This document shows, piece by piece, positions 13,920 to 23,380 of a DNA stretch of 64,000 nt; position 1 is the stretch's first letter, and every line of letters begins with the position of its first letter. Position numbers and translations under genes: made by a program. The notes beneath the pieces are model-generated. The model saw only the letters and a list, made by a program, of their open reading frames with translations, had not been told where the DNA came from and made no database searches. The stretch lies in the NCBI GenBank assembly GCA_963921425.1, contig OY992836.1, forward strand, positions 16,571,614 through 16,635,613. The letters run 5' to 3'. Source of the stretch: Dryas octopetala (taxonomy: Eukaryota; Streptophyta; Magnoliopsida; Rosales; Rosaceae).

Positions 13920-16419
13920 ATGGCAGACTTGTGCGTTTCTCAGTCCTCCTCCCTTGTGCTGAAGCCCAAAATCGGAGTCCTTCACAACCTAAACCTCAAC
14001 AGCCGCACCGCCATTTCTCTCTCTATCGGCAGCGGCGGCGGAGCTCATCGACGGCTGCAATACAACAATCTCAGCTACCGTGGATTTGGGTCTTCCTCTG
14101 ATCACCCAATTCGAAAGCTTGGGGCTGTCTCTGACACCAAAGCCTCCACCATTTTCACTGCTGACTCGGCAACCAGGAGTGTCGAAGTCCAGCCCGAGAT
14201 CGGCGGCGGCGGCGGAGGCGTGTTTGGCGGCAGAGGCGGAGGCGGCGGCGGCGGAGGCGGAGGTGATAATAGGGACGGTAAAGGCGAGGACGGACCTGAC
14301 GAGAAGAGCAATAAGAAAGGGATGTCGATGTCTCAGAAACTAACCCTAGGATACGCTGTTCTTATTGGAGGTAAAGAAATTAGTGTGCTTTCTATTCTAG
14401 CTGGTAAAAAATGTCATCTTGCATTGTCTTCAAAGAAGAAAACTTTTGCTCTCAACTCAAATCACAAGATTGTGTTAATGCTTGATTATTGACTGAGGAA
14501 TTAGGTGAATATCTATGCCCTATTTTCAGCTTCAAACACTATTAAAAATGAGGGGAGATGCTTGCCTTACAAGATAGTTTTGTTGAAAGACTCATTCTTT
14601 TATTGGGTTATAGTATCAGTTTCTGCTTTTAGTCATAATCTTTGTTCACATGCCAGATAACCAATATATAAATCTTTGCTTTGTGCCTTTGCTTCCATGT
14701 GTTTAGAAGCAAACTACTTGATTGGAGTTTTCATTTCAACACTTGTGACTTGATTTTGAACTTGTCAATTTCCAACTTGGGTAACAAGAAAGGGATAAAT
14801 CCCATCACATGTAACTCTCGATGACCTAAATGCTAATTTTTCAGGCCTAAATTTGTGTTGTGAGCATGCTATTTAACTTACTCTTACAATCACTATCCGT
14901 ACTCTAATAGCCACTATCACATAGATGCCGTGCCACAAAAGTATAGGCCTAACGTTTGTAGCTCCCTATTTAAGATTACGATGTAATTCAGGCTCCGGGT
15001 GTGTATGTAGCCAATTTGATTCCAGACTCTGATATAGAAAGAGTGAGAAGTCCTATCATGACCCAAGGTCTTTTTTCACTGCAGGTTTAAGACTATTGAT
15101 TGAAGGTTACTTGAAATCTTTGCATAATAACTCTCTGCAATAATTGAATCAATATTGGTTTACTCTAGTGTACTATAGAACTCATAATGACTTGATGTAG
15201 TCAAGCATCATGATAGATAAAATATAATGGGTGTCCTAATAGGAAGACTTTATTTTTTGCAAGTTTAGAGATGATTTTTTACAGTATTACAATATGGGCA
15301 AGCTTTTTTTAAGTATCAGGTAGATTAAAAAACGTAAAATATGAAGTTCACTTGGTCTAGAAAGTTTATTTTTATAGTTGGAAAAACTTTCACTCCAGCA
15401 TCTCATGATGTCACTAGTCTTCCAAACCTTGTAGGTCATACCTATTGGACAAGGGTTTGAATCACCTGTTTAGTTCCAAATTGTGTCCTAAGACCTGTGG
15501 ATTGTATCAACAAACTCCTGGAATCAAATATATATCTCATGGATAGGAATCATCGATGTGAACTTATCTTATCAGTCTATTATGTCCAGTTCTTTGGCAA
15601 TTTTCAAGTCCTTCAACAGGTCACTTCCCAGTTACCTGTCTTTTCTTTTTGACCTGTGATTCTGTCTTTGATGTTTGCCTTGAGTCCATTGCATTGATTT
15701 TACTAGACTCTCACAGAGTTGATTTTTTGTTTTTTTTTTTTTTTTATCAGTGGGTGGTGTTATGGGCTTTTTGAAGAGTGGCAGCCAGAAGTCACTGTTG
15801 TCAGGGGGAATATCAGCAGCTATACTCTATTTTGTTTATACCGAGCTTCCCGTAAGACCAGTTTTGGCATCATCTATTGGGCTTGGTAAGTGATCACATG
15901 CAACTAAATTGTCACAGTTTCCTGTGCTTGTGTTGCTAGTTGCTACAGTACTGGATTGAGAGATTCTGTTATGTCTTCTTAGATAGAACCAACTTTAATG
16001 GATCTCCCATATATTCTCCCTCTCTCGTAACATTTTACAATTGGCTGATTCTGCTAAATACAACAATTCTTGGATTTTCATTTTGATTAGCACTATGATA
16101 TTTAAACTCTTCAGACTTTGTTAGAGAAAACCAATTTTTGCTTTCTGAAGAGAGGTCCAGTACTCCAGTTGCTTCTATAGGAACTATATCATATTAGTTA
16201 TCTCTCGGTTGGTGCAATTGCAGTTCAATTTCTTAATTTTTTTCAACCTTAATAGTTTTCATTTTCTCCCAACCTCCAGGGCTGTCTGCTGCCCTTCTGG
16301 GAGTGATGGGCTCTCGTTACAAGAAGTCAGGGAAGATATTTCCAGCAGGCGTTGTATCTCTTGTGTCCCTAGTAATGACCGGTGGCTACTTGCATGGAAT
16401 TTTACGTAGTCTGCACTGA
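13920..16419 (+). CDS. FAX2: FATTY ACID EXPORT 2-like, chloroplast (TMEM14 family)
   Basis: Small membrane protein of the plastid envelope that helps export free fatty acids. Exons 13920-14370, 15751-15885 and 16280-16419 join in frame with GT-AG introns to give 241 residues, matching the roughly 240 residues of Arabidopsis FAX2. Residues 1 to about 75 are Ser-rich with few acidic residues, like a chloroplast transit peptide. Residues about 97-120 are a poly-Gly stretch (GGC/GGA repeats) broken by VFGGR. An acidic/Lys linker follows. Then come the TMEM14 helices: LTLGYAVLIGVGGVMGF, LSGGISAAILYFVYTEL, LGLSAALLGVMGSRYKKSGK and PAGVVSLVSLVMTGGYLHG, ending RSLH. The Gly-rich N-terminus separates FAX2/FAX4 types from FAX1. 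The 1.4-kb first intron ends in a long T tract. Confidence 0.92.
14196..14264 (+). repeat. GGC/GGA trinucleotide repeat encoding poly-Gly
   Basis: Imperfect (GGC/GGA)n inside FAX2 exon 1. It encodes GGGGGG, then VFGGR, then about ten Gly. Likely length-variable by slippage. Confidence 0.85.
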
Positions 16420-16797
16420 AACTAGATAGTAGTGATGTGAATTACCGACTCTTATCCAACCTGTATCTGGTATTTTGAATCTCTGTTTTTTTTTTTTTTT
16501 TTCCTTTTTCTTGACAATATCAGTATTTTGGCTTTAGACTATAAAAGGTATGAAGACTTTGTGAATGTGGAATGTGGTGCTAGAGGGTTCGAACCTTAAA
16601 TCAACAATTATTCACTGGTAAATTTTGTGTGCTTGCGCATCTCCATGTAAATGTCCGGAACTTGCAACCTTCTATATAATCTTGCTGTCCTTGGCAGTGT
16701 TTTCTATCATTTTCAAAGTAAAAGAACAATTTGTTGCTCATGAAAATTGCTTGTGGTTGTGGCCTTCTGGGAGCTCATAACTTTAGTGATATAGTAT

Positions 16798-17102
16798 GAG
16801 CAATGCTCGAGTCCTCATGTTTGAGGATCAACCTTGTCCTCATGGCCAATCAAATGAATCCATGATGGCTTCATCATCTTAACTCTCTTTTCTCTTTTAT
16901 GGTTGAGTTTATTTAATTGGCCATGAGGACAAGGTTAGGATGGTTGGGATGGTGGACCTCATCATGAACTCATTTGATTGGCTATGAGGACAAGGTTAGT
17001 TCTCAAACATGAGGACCCAAGCATTATTTATTACTGTGATTGGCTATGAGGACAAGGTTAGTTCTCAAACATGAGGACCCAAGCATTATTTATTACTGTG
17101 AT
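16798..17102. mobile_element. Fold-back MITE with 62-bp duplicated right arm
   Basis: The left arm (about 16798-16860, GCAATGCTCGAGTCCTCATG...) is an imperfect inverted repeat, about 60 bp long, of the right arm ending CATGAGGACCCAAGCATTAT near 17027. The middle is short and AT-rich. The last 62 bp of the right arm plus flank (16979-17040) are repeated without change at 17041-17102. The long arms and lack of coding fit a MITE. No sure target duplication, so the superfamily is open. Confidence 0.75.
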
Positions 17103-17902
17103 GTTTGGGTTAGAGTTCTTTCCCCCTTATAGACCTCTTTTGAACCCAAAAAGAGAAAATAAAATTGCTTGTGGTTGAATTCTACGTTGCTTAATTTTGT
17201 GGATAAGAAATTCTTGTTAGTTGGTACCTTGTTGATAGGGTACGGGATGGCCATTCTACACGTGACCAGATTTGTAAGTTGCTAAAGTATCCACAATTCC
17301 ACACCAACAAAATAAGAAATTTCTTTTTCACATTTAAATTCTCCAAATTGCCAAATTAAGACAACTTATATCGGAAAGCATGTAGATAAAATTTAGATGA
17401 AAACTTGAAATGGAATACAATGTTCAAACCCATGCCAAAACTTTGCACTACAAAAAAATCTGTTTTAATCTATTTTTCTTTATGTAATGTATAAATACCA
17501 TATATGCAAAGTTGCAAACAAAAAAGTGTTTTCGAATATAATACCAAACGGATTATGTTCCCACTTGAACTACTTTTATTTTGGGTTCACCCACCTTACG
17601 CCTTATCGCCCAAACCCAATTGACATATTTACACAATGTTCAATCTTGGACTTAATTTAAGGGTTTATCAACATAATGTATACTTTTCTAAATCTCTTTA
17701 TTTTCCATCCAGTATAATGCTAAATACTGTGTCAAAAACAACAGTGTGATTTGCCTGAGTATGATTCCCATTGCATGGTTTCATTTCACCAATATTTTTC
17801 ACATAAGATAACAAATAATGGTACTTAATAGTCATCACAGAACCAATTAACACCAAATAGTTTGTCATATGTTCAAGGAAAGTCTACAATGTCATAAACA
17901 AC

Positions 17903-18052
17903 CATATGCTACACAATCCAAATTTGAACAGTCATGCTACACAATCCAAATTTGAACATAGTCATGCTACACAATACAAATTCGAACAAAGTCATGCTAC
18001 ACAATGCAAATTCGAACATGGTCATGCTACACAATACAAATTCGAATATAGG
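17903..18052. repeat. Minisatellite, five 30-bp units
   Basis: Five tandem copies of a unit like TCATGCTACACAATACAAAT plus TCGAACATAG, differing at a few bases each. As 30 is divisible by 3, one frame stays open and repeats a HATQxKFE-like phrase, but nothing suggests real translation. It lies in the 3' flank of the JAZ gene. Confidence 0.9.
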
Positions 18053-18318
18053 GGCATAAATGAGGCAACATGTTTACAAATTCTCCACTAGCAATAGAGC
18101 ACACAACTCATGACCCATCAATCTATCATGAAGTTTTTGTTCTTTTTGTTTCGATCCCTTGTGAGAACTTGCACACATGTCACCCCGATTACGTGAACAG
18201 GCAAGTCGAACATAAAAATCACCAGTTAACTTAAGGTTTTTACGAAAGTTCTGCAGCAATGACGATAATTAAGTAAAGTAGAAGTTCCGCATGATACAGA
18301 GAAAACTTGGTAATTATT

Positions 18319-20370
18319 TCAAGCTGGGTAGGCAGCAGAACTTGGTTGAGTTTCTTCCTGAAGCATTTGTTTGAAGCAACCCAACGCTGGAGCAGCATTG
18401 TTGCTGAGGTTAGTTTTTGCATTTCCATCCATCTGTGTTGCTGGTGAAGTAGGATATGGATTAGTGCTGGCAACCCTGCAAGAATTAACATAACAATTAT
18501 GAAACAAACTAATGGATGTGTAAACATAAGGAGGAGGGACTGGGATGATTATGCATAACATTTCATTGATCATCAATGCCAAATTTGGTGGCACAGATCA
18601 TGTCATGAGCAACTTTAATTCTAACCAAATTGACATGAGAGAGATGGAGAGAGAACTGATCGCAGTCTTTAAGGGTGTACCTGTCCCGTCGCTTCTCCAG
18701 GAAGCGCTGCAGAGAGTGTCTCCTAGCTATTGGGAATTCTGAACCAATAGAAAGATTGAAGTGGGAATCATGAAGTCATCATAAAATCGTTTCAATAATC
18801 CTACTTCTTAGTCTAGTACTGAAATTATTACCAGCTTGCAGTTTGCAAATGGAACTCTTCTGATCAGGGTAGAGCTGGACCAGTGGTGAACCAGGAGCAG
18901 TAGAAGAATTTTGCAGCGAAGACGATCCTGAACAAACTAGTGGACTTGGAGGACAGCTGATCCCACCATTCTTTACATCACTAGGCTTATCAGCAGCAGC
19001 AGCAGCAGCAGCAGCGCCAGCCGCAATAAGCATAAGTTCGTGAACCTATTAGGTGAATAAATGCAGAACAGAATCTGTCAATCGCATGAATGATTGAGTA
19101 CCTAGATGCAAATTACTTATGTAACTAGCTAAGGTAGCAAAGAGTCAACCTTTTCTGCAGTAATTGCATCAAAGACACTAACACTCCCTGCGTAGAAGAT
19201 GGTGAGCTGAGCCGCAGCATTACCAGAAGCATTTAGTGCAGATGGCATTTTTCTGTCCCTCAAACATCAAAAGAGAACAAACCAAGTTTCATATAAGTTT
19301 AAAATGAAGTAGCTAACCTAACACAAAAAGGTCCTTCCTGCCCCATCACCTCTGCAATTTTCTTAAGTGGGTGGCATAAGGTGGAAAATAAAGGTGCACT
19401 TGGAGAAACATATACGAAAACCAAGATTAACATTAAGAAAATAAAATAAAAAGGATTATTATGTCTATCATAACAGCCTAAGACAGTACAAGGCCAGACT
19501 ATTAAGCACAAACTTGAGAGTTTTGATTATTCCATGTATATAGGGCAAATCATGTCAGGTTGTAACAAATTGATGTGGTTACTCAAAACAAGAGGTTCCT
19601 CAACATCCTGTCAATGCAAGACGCCACAGAAAGTTTCATAGTACTCAACGAAAATTACATAATAAGTTAATAACTCATCTGCTACTCTACTTTTCTAAAA
19701 AGAAAGAACCAGAATTCCAACTTGCTGCCAAATCAAACCCAAGAAAGGAGAATCTAACATTACTGTGTATCAGCATCATAAACTAACAAATCAGACCTCA
19801 ACTAATCATAATCAAGCACATAATTTTGCCAAATTGCTACCCAACAAACTAAAAAACATTGGAAGACCCGTGGAAAGAATAGTGCTTTGCACTGTGGGCT
19901 CACCAAGCTAAATTGACCTTATCTAGTTATCTACCACATTAAAACAAGTAGTATATGGAAATTTCTTGTCTTTTGTAATAAATTCCAATTTACAAAAAAT
20001 CCCTTTTCCATTGGTTGGGTCAGCTTCAGAAACAAGTCCTCTTTATACACAATAGTCAGTCACATATAGAGAGAGAGAGAGAGGGCCTTTCTCAAACACA
20101 TCAAAACAAGCATTTAAATCTAAATGGAGAAAAACCCAACACTCTGATTCTCCATATTTGCCATAAATTGAGCTTATTATGAAGGCAAGAACACCTTGTT
20201 ACAGAGAAAAAGGCAAGGTACCTGGTGCTGGTGTTGTTAGACAGATCATGGGAAGAGGGGTCCTTTTCTTTGGCTTCCTCTGTGGCCTCAGGCTTGCTCT
20301 GGCCGACCACCCCTTCCTCCATCTCCAGGGACTTCACCACCTCTTCAAGCTCAAATTTTTTTCCTTCCAT
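18319..20370 (-). CDS. TIFY3: Jasmonate ZIM-domain (JAZ/TIFY) repressor, TIFY3-like
   Basis: Transcriptional repressor of jasmonate signalling. The ZIM (TIFY) domain recruits NINJA/TOPLESS and dimerises; the Jas motif binds MYC factors and, with JA-Ile, the COI1 F-box. Five exons (20222-20370, 19150-19252, 18832-19045, 18681-18738, 18319-18475) join in phase to 226 residues. Start MEGKKFELEEVV. The TIFY core is QLTIFYAGSVSVFDAITAEK, split after EK by an intron. An Ala run (GAAAAAAAAD, from a GCA repeat) follows. The Jas motif is EFPIARRHSLQRFLEKRRDR, then VASTNPYP, with the intron typical of JAZ genes inside the Jas coding part. The degron start reads EFPIARR where high-affinity JAZ proteins have ELPIARR. 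The short N-terminus and position beside FAX2 and BIG5 homologues point to the JAZ11/JAZ12 (TIFY3) group. JAZ is sure; the subgroup is inference. Confidence 0.92.
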
Positions 20371-20476
20371 TTCTTTGCTTCTCTCTATTTTTGCATCACA
20401 ACTTTCACAAGAAGAACCAACTCAAAAGCTTCCTCCGCCGACCAACAATCAATAATTTAACTGTTTTTTAATTTCC

Positions 20477-20482
20477 CACGTG
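20477..20482. promoter_or_regulatory. G-box CACGTG in JAZ promoter
   Basis: A perfect CACGTG (context TCCCACGTGTTT) lies 107 bp upstream of the JAZ start codon. MYC2-type bHLH factors bind G-boxes in JAZ promoters and drive the negative feedback of jasmonate signalling, so function is plausible, though a 6-mer alone can occur by chance. Confidence 0.55.
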
Positions 20483-20596
20483 TTTAAAAGCCAGATGCTT
20501 CCAACAATTGAATAACATTTACGACAACTCACCGACTTGACCTTTCATGGCCTTTCAAAGTTCAAACTGTACTATCTGTCTCCGTTGATCAACTTA

Positions 20597-20618
20597 TGAC
20601 CACAGGATCGTGTGGTCA
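20597..20618. repeat. Perfect 8-bp stem hairpin (TGACCACA-loop-TGTGGTCA)
   Basis: TGACCACA, six-base loop GGATCG, TGTGGTCA. It sits about 90 bp from the proposed 3' end of the Helitron but outside it. It could be a terminator-like hairpin of an older element or chance. Confidence 0.4.
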
Positions 20619-20904
20619 CAAATATATTTCTAAAAATGTATGTTGATTATATTGGCCAAATTTGGCCTAATTAACCTAATTAATTATAGAGTCCATTAAT
20701 ATAAAAATACTAGCATCTAATTTTATTAACTAAAATCACCTAAAGCATCATTTTCTTTTGCGGACCAACTACCATAAACTCATTTTTCATTTGTGGACAC
20801 CCTACCACCACTAGATCCCAAAATACCATCCGAAAATAGACATAACAAAAACATAACATGCAGATATCTTCCAAAATACCAGCATCAACGCATCACCGAA
20901 AAAC

Positions 20905-21120
20905 TGAAACTGAAACTGCAAGTCCTCAACTCCAATAAATTGCAGTTTCAACTCTAATAAATTGCAAAAACTGCAGTTTCAGTTCACTTGTAATTCAAGA
21001 AACTGCAGAAAGTTTACTTGTAATTCCAGAAACTGCAGTTTCAGTTCACTGTAAACTGCATAAACTGCAGTTTTTTATGCAGTTTCAGTTCACTTGTAGT
21101 TCAAGAAACTGCAGTTTAAA
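20905..21120. repeat. Degenerate tandem and inverted repeats of AACTGCAGTTTCAGTTCACT
   Basis: Several copies of CTGCAGTTTCAGTTCACTTG and of AATTCAAGAAACTGCAG, some separated by about 40-60 bp. AACTGCAGTTT is itself palindromic, so neighbouring copies can pair. Inside the putative Helitron. Confidence 0.7.
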
Positions 21121-21154
21121 CTGAACTAAACAAAAAAAATCAAGAACATAAACA

Positions 21155-21280
21155 TAATCGGCGAAGGGGCTCGTGCAGATCTTGCACTCCTTGCCGTAAT
21201 CGGTGAAGGGGATCGTGCAGATCTTGCACTCCTTGCCGTAATCGGTGAAGGGGCTCGTGCAAATCTTGCACTCTTTGCCG
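21155..21280. repeat. Three 42-bp tandem units
   Basis: Unit starts at 21155, 21197 and 21239, with a partial fourth at 21281. The units differ by only a few bases, so the expansion is younger than the capture of the gene fragment. Confidence 0.9.
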
Positions 21281-21354
21281 TAATCGGCTCGCGTCAAGCC
21301 GACGTAGGGGTTGTTGCCAAGGCACGACTTACTGATCAGGAAGTCTGAGCTCTC
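21155..21354 (-). pseudogene. RBM22/SLT11-type splicing factor exon fragment with triplicated zinc-finger segment
   Basis: Minus-strand translation reads ESSDFLISKSCLGNNPYVGL, then TRADYGKECKICTSPFT. This matches the N-terminal zinc finger of RBM22/Cwc2/SLT11-family spliceosome proteins (family pattern SDFPI-CESCLGDNPYVRMT-xYxKECKICTRPF). The segment DYGKECKICTSPFT occurs three times in a row, encoded by three 42-bp units at 21155-21280, all in frame. The reading then leaves the family sequence (DYVYVLDFF). The first Cys of ICESC is missing (ISKSC). Only about 65 codons of the gene are present, so this is a fragment, not a working gene. Confidence 0.75.
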
Positions 21355-21975
21355 GATCTTGCGACGTCGTCCAGATCGAGCTCTCTTCTCTCTCTCTTCG
21401 CGACTTCTCAGACTTCTCTTTCTCTCGGATTGGAAAACCAGCTAGCTTATAACCACAGCCGTATGGAAAACCAGCTACCTTAAACTTCGCGCTCAATCAT
21501 CTTCGTCGGAGATCGATGAAGAAGATGGATGAGTTTGGGTGTGGCTGTGGCTGTGGCTGTGGTTGAGTTTAGATGTGAGTGTGGGTGTGTGAATGCAAGT
21601 TTGTGTGAGCTATAGTCTGAATAGAGTGTAATTGCGGGTTGTCAAATTTTTTTTAAGTGGTGAACAGTAGCACCTTTTTTCCATTATTAGTATAGATATC
21701 AATTTTAAAGCAGGGTTAATAAATTGGCTAATACCAATTGGTACCAACTAAAAGTGACCTGATTGTTAATAAAATTAATCTGATTGTTATATATTAACAA
21801 TAATGGTATTAGAAGTTAAAAATCATAACAAAGATGTAGTAATGAATAATTATTTCTTAATTAATTATATACTTTGCCTATGCTATCTATCTATCGATCT
21901 GGTTAAATTTTCAAACATTCAAAAATGTGATTTATAAATACATTAAAAAATGTGCCATTAAATAGTTAAAATTTA

Positions 21976-22366
21976 GACCTAGGCTAAATCCACCACTCTC
22001 AACTACCAAGTTCACCACCCTAACATATTTTTTCAAATTTTTTTCCTATTTTACCCTCTCTTGCAAAATGAAGATGAAATCAGCAATACTTATTCGGTAG
22101 TTATCTACCGAAACCTCCACAAATGTTTGACATATAACTATCGAATAATCCACAAAAATTCGACAGATACTTGTAGAATGATCATTCGGTAGTTATCTAC
22201 CAAAACCTCCACCAATGTTCGGCAGATAACTACCGAATAATCCACTAAAGTTTGACAGATATCTGTAAAATGACCATTCGGTAATTATCTACTGAAGGGT
22301 AAAATTGAAATTTTTGAAATAGGGTGGTGAACTCAGCAGTTGAGGATAGTGAATTTAGCCTGGGCC
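21976..22366. mobile_element. Mutator-like MITE with 9-bp target duplication
   Basis: Terminal inverted repeats of about 85 bp: left begins GACCTAGGCTAAATCCACC, right end reversed begins GGCCCAGGCTAAATTCACT. Flanked on both sides by TAAAATTTA (21967-21975 and 22367-22375), a 9-bp target duplication as made by Mutator-family transposases. The core has two copies of an about 107-bp unit with the palindrome TTCGGTAGTTATCTACCGAA. No coding. Confidence 0.85.
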
Positions 22367-23380
22367 TAAAATTTATAAAGAAGAATACTAAAATAGGAAA
22401 AAAAAATATTATATTAAACTAAAAACATTCAAAATAAAATATAAAAACAAAAGACCCCACCAACTAAATATTGTAAATTCTCTACCATTTTTGTTTTCCC
22501 TTTTATATTTTGTTTTAGTTTTTTTTGGTTTACTATATTTTTTCATTAAATTTTTGACATAAAGTCAATTGGCGCACACATAAACTTGTGTCATAAAACT
22601 AGTGAAATTATGAATGAAATTGCATACTCGTGATTTTTTTAGTTTAGTAATATTTCTCTCTACTTTATTGGAATTGGTTTCAAAATTCAAATTTGATACA
22701 TATTTGTGGAACAATTAATATGTACACATTTATATACGATATTGTTATTTCATGATCACGAATTCACGACCAAAATTCGACTGGTGTATTGAATAAAAAG
22801 AAAAAAAAATTTCACTTGACTAATAATTATGAATTATAATTTAGACAAAAAAAACTAATTTCATTATAATTCGGTTAATATGAAAAATAAATGAGAGACA
22901 ACACATCTAAAGAATGAATTTAATAGGATTATAAAACAAATATAAGATTGAAGTAAATAGTGTTGTCTCTCATTTGTCTATCATATTAGTCATATTGTAC
23001 TCAATAATAATATATTTATATATTTCACTTAGGGTGACAATTGTCATTGTGCCCATTACCCTTTAAATTTTAATGAACTTCCTTTCGACAAAAAAAATAT
23101 GTATGTAGATGGTCTTCACCGTTCAATACGTTGACTGCTTTCGACGGCTGTGATTATTAATCTAATTTCTAATTCAACCAAAAAAAACAACCCGGAATCT
23201 AACACGGCGGGTAACCCGAAATCTCCCGGGTAAGAGTTTGGATCAGGATTCAGGAGGAGGACGGCTCTATCAAAAAATTGGGATGCTCTTTGCTCAATGG
23301 TGCAGACTTCAGAGGTAGGAATGAATTGAAAATCGACTTCCATCAAAATCGATCAAAGTCGCACAATTGTATGTGATCGA

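Larger units (their letters stand above)
16420..18318. other. Intergenic between FAX2 3' end and JAZ 3' end (convergent)
   Basis: The two genes point toward each other. The stretch contains a fold-back MITE with a duplicated arm (16798-17102) and a 30-bp minisatellite (17903-18052), both listed separately. The rest is AT-rich with nothing recognisable. Confidence 0.7.
20710..21696 (-). mobile_element. Putative non-autonomous Helitron carrying a gene fragment
   Basis: On the minus strand it begins TCTATACTAATAATGG, typical of plant Helitron 5' ends. It ends CTAG just after an AT-rich stem ATTTTA/TAAAAT with loop GTTAA. The base before TC is A and the base after CTAG is T, as expected for insertion between A and T without target duplication. 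No replicase or helicase is encoded, so it is non-autonomous. It holds an RBM22-type exon fragment (21155-21354), and at about 20905-21120 a set of degenerate repeats of AACTGCAGTTTCAGTTCACT / TGTAATTCAAG. The hairpin is weaker and closer to the end than usual, which is the main doubt. Confidence 0.45.
20371..23380. other. Transposon-rich intergenic region between JAZ and FYVE genes
   Basis: Divergent promoters (JAZ left, FYVE right) separated by 3 kb. Listed separately: G-box, hairpin at 20597-20618, putative Helitron 20710-21696, Mutator-like MITE 21976-22366. The stretch 22400-23100 is very AT-rich with no recognisable feature. An open frame on the minus strand at 23116-23346 is not supported as a gene. 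Confidence 0.7.

Noticed and set aside
14102-14311. Pro-rich minus-strand open frame
   Set aside because: It is the antisense of the poly-Gly coding stretch of FAX2.
16580-16600. tRNA T-loop-like GGGTTCGAACC
   Set aside because: No matching acceptor, D or anticodon stems around it.
17903-18052. CRISPR-like array
   Set aside because: The units are directly adjacent with no spacers, in a plant genome; it is a minisatellite.
20044-20090. (GA)n near the JAZ intron as regulatory site
   Set aside because: A simple AGAGAG microsatellite inside intron 1; no reason to call it functional.
23116-23346. 76-codon open frame on the minus strand next to the FYVE gene
   Set aside because: It overlaps the promoter and leader of the FYVE gene, has no recognisable motif, and the frame is short enough to be chance.
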